Part shown: one piece after another, positions 58,062-64,000 of the stretch
Layout: each line of letters starts with the position of its first letter
Position numbering within the stretch: the stretch's first letter is position 1
Assembly: GCF_040412425.1 (NCBI RefSeq)
Contig: NC_089783.1
Location: 34,701,125-34,765,124, forward strand
Reading direction: 5' to 3'
DNA length: 64,000 nucleotides
Origin: Macrobrachium rosenbergii
Taxonomy: Eukaryota > Arthropoda > Malacostraca > Decapoda > Palaemonidae
Translations under genes and position numbers: made by a program
Notes under the pieces: model-generated
What the model saw: only the letters and a program-made list of their open reading frames with translations
What the model was told of the DNA's origin: nothing
Database searches by the model: none

Positions 58062-60520
58062 CAGGAATAAAAACTGTTGCCTTTCATATAGGAATTTCTT
58101 TCAGCATGAGCTGAAAACCGTTAAGAAATTTGGTAACAAGTTAGTTAACACGGGGGTTACCAGGAGGAGACGGGGGTGAGTGGGGGAGTGTCCCTCACTC
58201 ATCGACTGTCTCATTCACTTTTCTTTAGGCTGTGGTAGAGAACAAACGTGCTTTGCTCTTCTGTGCTGCCTGGTGGTTGAGAACTTAATCGATTATGTAG
58301 ATGAGTCTTTGCTTATTGCCATTACTTTTGTTTGCGTATGTATGTTATGTTCCTTGCATTTCTTTTTTTATGTGGATGGAGAAAAAACATGAACATCATC
58401 ATTGCAAGATCCTGCCCTAAGATGTCTCCTTGCTAGAATTGGTTTTTTTTTGGATTCACAGGGAACGTAGCAGCTTCTGAGTCAGGAAAATGTTTATTTA
58501 ATAATTACCCATAAGGCTTCATCATCACTGGAGTATCTGCAGAAGTTTTGGCTATGAAGAGGGTAGTCCTTTGTTTGTGGCTTTCCTCATTAGTTTTGTA
58601 GACAAAAGAAAGCTTTAACACTTTACTTCTCCTGATGTAGCCCCACATGGTCTGTAGGGGTCTTGGCATTTTTGACTGCTGGAAAGGAAGGGGTTCTTGC
58701 TGTTGCAGTAGTTTTTATTGTACTGTTTCCTTCAGGTGGTGTGACTTAGTCTTCAGTTCCTTCCTCAACCATTCCTGTTTGCGTAGGGCGACTAAAGCCA
58801 ACGGAGGGAAGGGCAGAAAGCATCAGCGCTTTTCTCTTTTGTCTTCACTGTCGTCACACTTGTCTTTCTCCACCTCAACCTCACTATCTTTTCTCACGTA
58901 GATGGGGGTAGGAGGGGAAGTCTGGGAGGGCTGCCTCTGCATGCTTTTCCTGTTTGGGGGAGGGCAGGATCGGTCTACCTCACGATGCTAGACCACTTAG
59001 ACTTGAGGTCTGCTTCTGTCTCGTCTCACTGTAAACGCTTGGGCTCTCACTGGGATGAGACTGCATGGCTCACTTGCTATGCCCTACTATGACTGGACGT
59101 TCACGGGAATGCAGGGGTGTAGGATGACCCTTCTCTTCGGGTTGCACAGAACGAGGATTGTGCAACCTGCTTCCTAGTAGCAGCCAAGTCTATGGATTAG
59201 GCTTGTGGCGGTGAAGAGGAAAGTTCTCCTTTTCGTTCTTTGGGAGTTTATAGGAGGGCAACTGCATTGTTTCTCTGCTCAAGATATTCTTACTCTTTGG
59301 AGCTTGTGCAGTCTGTGGTGGAATAGCTCAAAGGAGAGACCTTGGAGCTCTTCCACCTCTCACTTGGGTGGTTTGCTGCACAGTTGGAAGGGGAGTTGGA
59401 GGAGTGGTGGGTGGGCTCATTCTTCTCCCCTGTCTTCTTTCTCAGTGACTTCCAAGACTCAAAGTGGGGGAACAGCGATGTCCAAGTCAGATCAGGCTTC
59501 TAACAGCAATTCTGCTGTGTCTCTTGCTTTTTCTACTGTGAGAGGGTAGTTTTGTGGGGTAGGGGCCAGGAATGCCCTTGGTTGGAGAGTTCTGGTGTGA
59601 TTAACGTGGCTGAAGAAGGAACGGCTCATGTCTCCAAGGACTGGATGGAATCAGACAGTCTAGTTCCTCCAGATCTCTTGCTGGCTGAGCTGGAGCAGCT
59701 TATTTTTGTAGATTATTTTGCTCATTTGTGAGCAGAATAACTTTGGGGAGGTGACAACTACTTTGTACTGGCCTACAGTCTGGTTACTCTCGAGGTTACT
59801 CCAGAGGTACTACCTTCAGTCCAGTTGCTGTATTCACAGTTAGTGTTTGGTGCTTTTCAGATTGGGAAGTATCCATGCCACTGGAGTATAGTGCAACCTT
59901 CCCTGCCAGTTTCAGTGTTGCAATTCCCCTCCTCCAGTAACGAGTAAAGATTATCTGTCTTGTCATTGGTGGTAGGAGCAGGGAGTGGAGCCACAGATCT
60001 TAGCAGTCCTTTGGGACAACTACAGACTTCTGTTTAAGGGTATTTGTCTTTCCTCCTCCGATACACTGAAGAAGTTCCTCTCCTTTCTCCAGGTTCCCAA
60101 ATGTCTCGGGCTCTGCTGGCAGTAGGCGGAAGTGATGATGGGGAAGGACGCCTTAGAAGTCATAGAGCGCTAGTTCTCTGGTCAAACTATTGGGTTTTAA
60201 CGGCAGGAAAGATGACTGGGGGCTTGATACTGATGTTCGACCTCTCTCCACATCGAGTTTGTGTTACAAACATTTTCTGTTTCATTTGATGGGTACAGGT
60301 TAAGAACCCATCATAAAGAGGGACTTCATACATTTGAAACAGCTGCAGGATGAGTATTTTCAGGTACCCATTCTTCAAAACTCTTGGATAGTACTTTTGA
60401 GTACCCATTCTTCAAAACTCTTAAGAGTACCTCTACTTTGCTTGCGGCGGGCCATCTACCAGGTCAAGGTGTTGGTTCAGACTGGTAGCTGGGCTGGGCT
60501 GTGGTGGAGGAGGCAGAACA
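58062..60520 (+). mobile_element. DIRS-like element (lineage 2), 3'-truncated copy
   Basis: The left end matches 52778 and 14928 (CATATAGG, GAGCTGAAAACCG, GGTAACAAGTTAGTTAACA, GGGGGAGTGTCCCTCACTCA). Interior similarity to the 52.8-kb copy includes GTGACTTAGTCTTCAGTTCC, CTCCACCTCA, TTCGGGTTGCACAGA and AGAGTACC. Ends inside the RT part; no matching right inverted repeat was found downstream. Confidence 0.65.
60060..60510 (+). pseudogene. DIRS-like reverse transcriptase remnant
   Basis: KDALEVIE, then YWVLTAGKMTGGLILMFDLS (compare the DIRS block LFLVPK.TGGWRP.IDLS), HKEGLHTFE and LQDEYFQVPILQNS (compare DIRS D.YFQVPIHPSSR). Frameshifted between blocks, with a 20-bp direct repeat at about 60367 and 60404. 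No functional RT. Confidence 0.5.
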
Positions 60521-61795
60521 ATAACGGTTGTTTCAATAAACCTTCTAAAACTTTTGAATCAAATCCTGCATTAGAGAAACAGGGATATTTCAAGCAGGAA
60601 AGATGGGAGCCTTCCTAAGCAACAGATACATCAGATGGTTAGGTGGCAAGCAGAACAGCAGTTCAGTGGGCAGCTGGCAAAGCATGTTATGAATGGGCAG
60701 GCTAGGCATCTTACAGACCGAGATTAGGAAGAGCTGGCACTGAGCAGACAGACTAGCAGGGATTCTGCTCCCAATCAAGAAATCAAAACTGAAGACTCAG
60801 AGGTGGACAAAATAGACTTGGATATAATAGCAATACTCTTGGCATAGCTCCTCTTGTATGTCATCCTAGCACAACTAATTGTAACATATCATACAAGTTA
60901 GGCCATAAGAGCACACCCAGCCACAGCAAGAAATGCAGGTCCTTATTCTTGTTTGGCAACCCTTTAAATGTCTGCTTAGGCATATTACAAAATCTAGGAG
61001 GGACATTGTATAGGCTATACAAAAAACAAAGACCTCAAACTGCAACAGCATAAAATATTACCAAAGTCACATAGCAGAAAACTGATTTTATATGCAGTGC
61101 TGACAAAGGTAACATAATATCAAAATACCAATTACTGTACAGGGCTATAAGGGATTAGTTAGTTATAAATGATTTGTTTAACCAGACCTCTGAACTCTTT
61201 TAGGGTTCTTCTCGGGCTGGGAGGCTATAAGGGATAAGTGTGAAAGCATTAGTAACATAACACCAAACCAACTGGCTAACAATTACAGAAATTGTAAATA
61301 CCAGCATAAGTACAGTACTGTATTTACTCTTTTATTACTTATGAAGGATGAAAAAGATATGAAAATGCTATGAAGAGGGAAATTAGATGAAAAATTAGTT
61401 AATGAATTAGCAAAGAATACTCCTGATCCTGTAGGGAAGGAAATAGTCAGGAAATTCTGTACAGCTGTTAACAGCTCAGCAGACATCCGAAAAGTGTGCC
61501 AGGTGACTGATAGGTAATGGTGGCTCTGGTGATGTATTTGCTGTGCTAGTACTCTATTGCTGTCTGTTAGACAAAAGTATAGTGGCTTGGGACGTTCAAA
61601 GATCATAAATGTGGATGTATGTGATTGATGGGGTACGATGAAATTAAAAAAAGTAGCAAAGGGTTAAAGCTGTCAAGACTTATCATGAACACATGAGGTC
61701 TCATTTGTACTGTACAGTGTTTGCTGATTTAAAGGTTAGAACTGGAAGACCAAATTGCAAAGAGCTTTTATTTTACAAGGGCTGTAGGAAGTGAA
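60521..61795. other. No gene seen
   Basis: No coding signal recognised. A GTACAGTACTGTAT palindrome lies near 61310. Confidence 0.5.
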
Positions 61796-61869
61796 ATGAC
61801 ATATTTATTTCTGGACGTTCGGAGAGTTATGACTGGAGGAATAGGCTGCCAAGATGTTCTTCGAGCTGC

Positions 61870-63325
61870 TGAAGCAATTGGATTTGCAACAGAGATTACA
61901 GGGCTAAGAAAGCCTTCACTATGGGTGAGGCAAGCCTCTTCTGGAAGATGTCTAGTGTGTTTGTCACCAGGGAGAAGATAAGGCTGCTTAAAACCTATTA
62001 CCCTGGTATTACTTTCCCCTGCAGACAAACTACAACTGATGCCCAATTTGATTTGTCATTCAGAGAATACCAGGGCACTTTAGGGATTTGTGCATTCTGT
62101 AAGTTCAAAAATGGTTTGGTATCAACCATGCTTGGTTGTGTTTTGCTGTCCCCTGAGTGACATGCCAGATGAAATGACATTCCAAAAAGATTCATCCTCT
62201 TCCTAGAGAATGATCAAAGTACTCTCAGCTCATGGGTGATCAGTTTGACAATATAGACACCACCCCACTTACAAGTTTTATTCTGGACGGCCGTTTGCAT
62301 GTTGAATTGTTTGTAAGTTGGATACTGTGCTCTTCATGCCTATTTAAGCACAGTATGATATAAAATCAACATAGTACTATATGTTTTTTCATCCTAAAAC
62401 ACAATACACTGTACATACAATACTGTACGTACAGAATAGGCATGCAAAACAAAATTTTAATACGAGTGGCAAAGGGGAGTGCTCTGATCACAATTTTAAT
62501 TTGCTATCCCATTTGTTTGTATCTAAATGTTTTTAAGTAAGTGGTGTCTGTATAGTGTTTTTTCTTCTTAATACCACCTCTTCATCCAGGCTGTGGATCA
62601 AGGAACCATCACAGCTTTCAGAGCCTAATATTGGCTTCACAGGATAATCAAGGGTATTGGGGAAATCAAAGCTTGAAAAATGTGACCGAATTCATTGTTG
62701 CTGCTTTAGATGAGGCCCTGGCTACTACTGAACATTATCAGGAGGAAGATAGTCAGAATTCACTCATGATATGATCGGCTTCCCTTTTGTTGATAGCGTC
62801 TACAATGACAAGATAAAGTTGCTGCAAATGGAAAGGTTTGGCAGGATGGAGGAGGAGGAGGATGTCTCTAAGCTGCTTGAGATTTACAGTGATTTTCTGA
62901 GCAATGAGGTGATGAGGATGAAGCAGGTGCATAAGTGGAACAGGGTGAATCCAGAAAGGAAGAGGCACAGGACCCCAAAGACATTCAAAATCATGTCTTC
63001 AGAGCTTACTTGCAAAGCTTAAGGATACCACATTGGCTGTAATGAAAGGAGTCAATCCTTGCACTTCAGAAAGTGGCACTACGGCGTCCGTGAAGAAACA
63101 AAAAGATGTGAGAGAAGAAAGAATCAACACCCTTCTTCTACCCATCCAGACTCGACTTCATCAGTGCGAGGAGCCTCTCCTCGTCTGTTCAATCCACAGA
63201 TACTGGTACCCAGGGGAGTTGCCTCTCCTAAACTATCAACCCAGTCTGGGTCATCCACAAAGCCAGATATTCTCTCACTGTCATTGTCATTTAAGCTACT
63301 AACTTTTGATGATGAAGACAAATAA
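61870..63325 (+). pseudogene. Tigger-type transposase, decayed and split by a MITE
   Basis: In order: EASLFWKMSSVFVTREKI (compare DETGLFWKxMPxRTFVxxEEK), a LLENDQS..LMGDQFDNI block up to 62252, then the MITE, then NTTS..IQAVDQGTITAFRA (PPNTTSLIQPMDQGVI block) from about 62566, HRIIKGIGEIKA, and the C-terminal EEEDVSKLLEIYSDFLSNEV (62845-62906) typical of Tigger tails, ending in a Ser/Thr/Pro-rich tail at 63325. Frames change repeatedly. The first catalytic Asp (DET) is lost: GEA is read instead. Terminal repeats not identified, so the element's ends are unknown. Confidence 0.62.
62254..62550 (+). mobile_element. MITE of the CAGACACCAC family, 297 bp, inside Tigger transposase
   Basis: Left TAGACACCACCCCACTTA, right (reverse complement) CAGACACCACTTACTTA, TA at 62252-62253 and 62551-62552. 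Matches 36455-36754 along its length. The transposase reading on either side is adjacent in the family order, so this is an insertion into it. Confidence 0.8.
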
Positions 63326-64000
63326 CCAAATCTCACTGTTAGTGGGGGTGTAGGGGGTCATTGCTGACAACTTTGCCTGGACAAATATTTTGCAGTTCTG
63401 GTATTTAGTTTGGCTTCATCCCAATGTATTGCTTTTATCTTTATGTTCTGCTTGATATTTTATGCATATTAGAGGAATTCAATTGTTTTTGGGGCTAAGG
63501 GATTGCTGATAAAGGTTGAAGGAATTAGTAGATGATGATCATTGAGAATGTAACTCTATTAACCATAGTAAATACACTTTGCTATAAAATAAGTTTATAA
63601 TTGGTGCTGATGAAATGCCATCCAACTGTATAGCAAGGGCCAATAAAAGTTCACCTTTTAGAAAAACTAAGAGATTGTTGTCATTAAAACCAGTTTTTAA
63701 CACTGCTTTACAGCAACCCCATAAAAAAGTGCTTAAGACTTAAAGTAGATCTGTTTATGCTTTTGTACTCTGCTTGAAATTCTTCTGAAATTTCCTTAAA
63801 ATTTCTTAATTGTGTTGAATTTAATCTGCATGTCTCAATAGCAGTTAATGAATAGATTGCTCTATTACTTAATACACAAAATAATAGCTTGTATTGTAAT
63901 AGCTTTGTTTTAAGCTTTTAAAATTTGTACTTGAATCCTTTCTAGAGTAGACTTAAGGGATGTTAGTTCTTTGCCATTTTAGTTCAAATTTCTATATACA
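63326..64000. other. No gene seen
   Basis: AT-rich tail of the window without recognisable content. Confidence 0.5.

Overview
This is a eukaryotic window, most likely from an arthropod and probably a decapod crustacean. The reasons are very long AT-rich microsatellites, short arrays of the arthropod telomere unit TTAGG, and many transposable-element remnants of Penelope-like, DIRS, Tigger/pogo and Harbinger type. Species cannot be fixed by reading alone. I see no bacterial operons, CRISPR array, rRNA or tRNA.

Only one host gene is well supported. It is a seven-coding-exon gene on the + strand (17078-45378) for a neutral sphingomyelinase of the SMPD2 (nSMase1) type. The exons join with GT/AG borders into a continuous 430-residue protein with all the expected metal and catalytic residues, plus two C-terminal membrane segments. 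Its introns total about 27 kb and are largely mobile DNA: a 1.5-kb TIR element, SINE-like repeats, MITEs, LINE fragments, a 21-bp minisatellite and a 6-kb DIRS retrotransposon.

Layout. 1-7 kb: microsatellites and three Penelope-like element (PLE) pieces, two of them head to head, followed by a palindrome with 100-bp arms whose centre resembles a hammerhead ribozyme core. 7-14 kb: tandem arrays. The 163-bp array is split by a MITE, and that MITE is itself split by a 3.9-kb pogo-type transposon with a broken transposase. 15-17 kb: DIRS fragment, SINE-like repeat and Tigger-type MITE upstream of the gene. 17-45.4 kb: SMPD2. 45.4-48.7 kb: 3' flank with a triplicated 90-bp repeat. 48.7-52.2 kb: a Tigger/Jerky-type transposon carrying a nested Harbinger derivative that keeps a short MADF-domain reading frame. 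52.4-60.5 kb: a MITE and two decayed DIRS-like elements of a second lineage. 61.8-63.3 kb: a decayed Tigger transposase interrupted by a 297-bp MITE.

The strongest observations are the layered insertions, where the interrupted sequence can be read across the insertion. They give a relative order of transposition events. No wholly new gene system is evident. The most unusual items are the hammerhead-like palindrome, the MITE lying about 26 bp from an SMPD2 splice acceptor, and the Harbinger derivative that has lost its transposase core but keeps a MADF reading frame.
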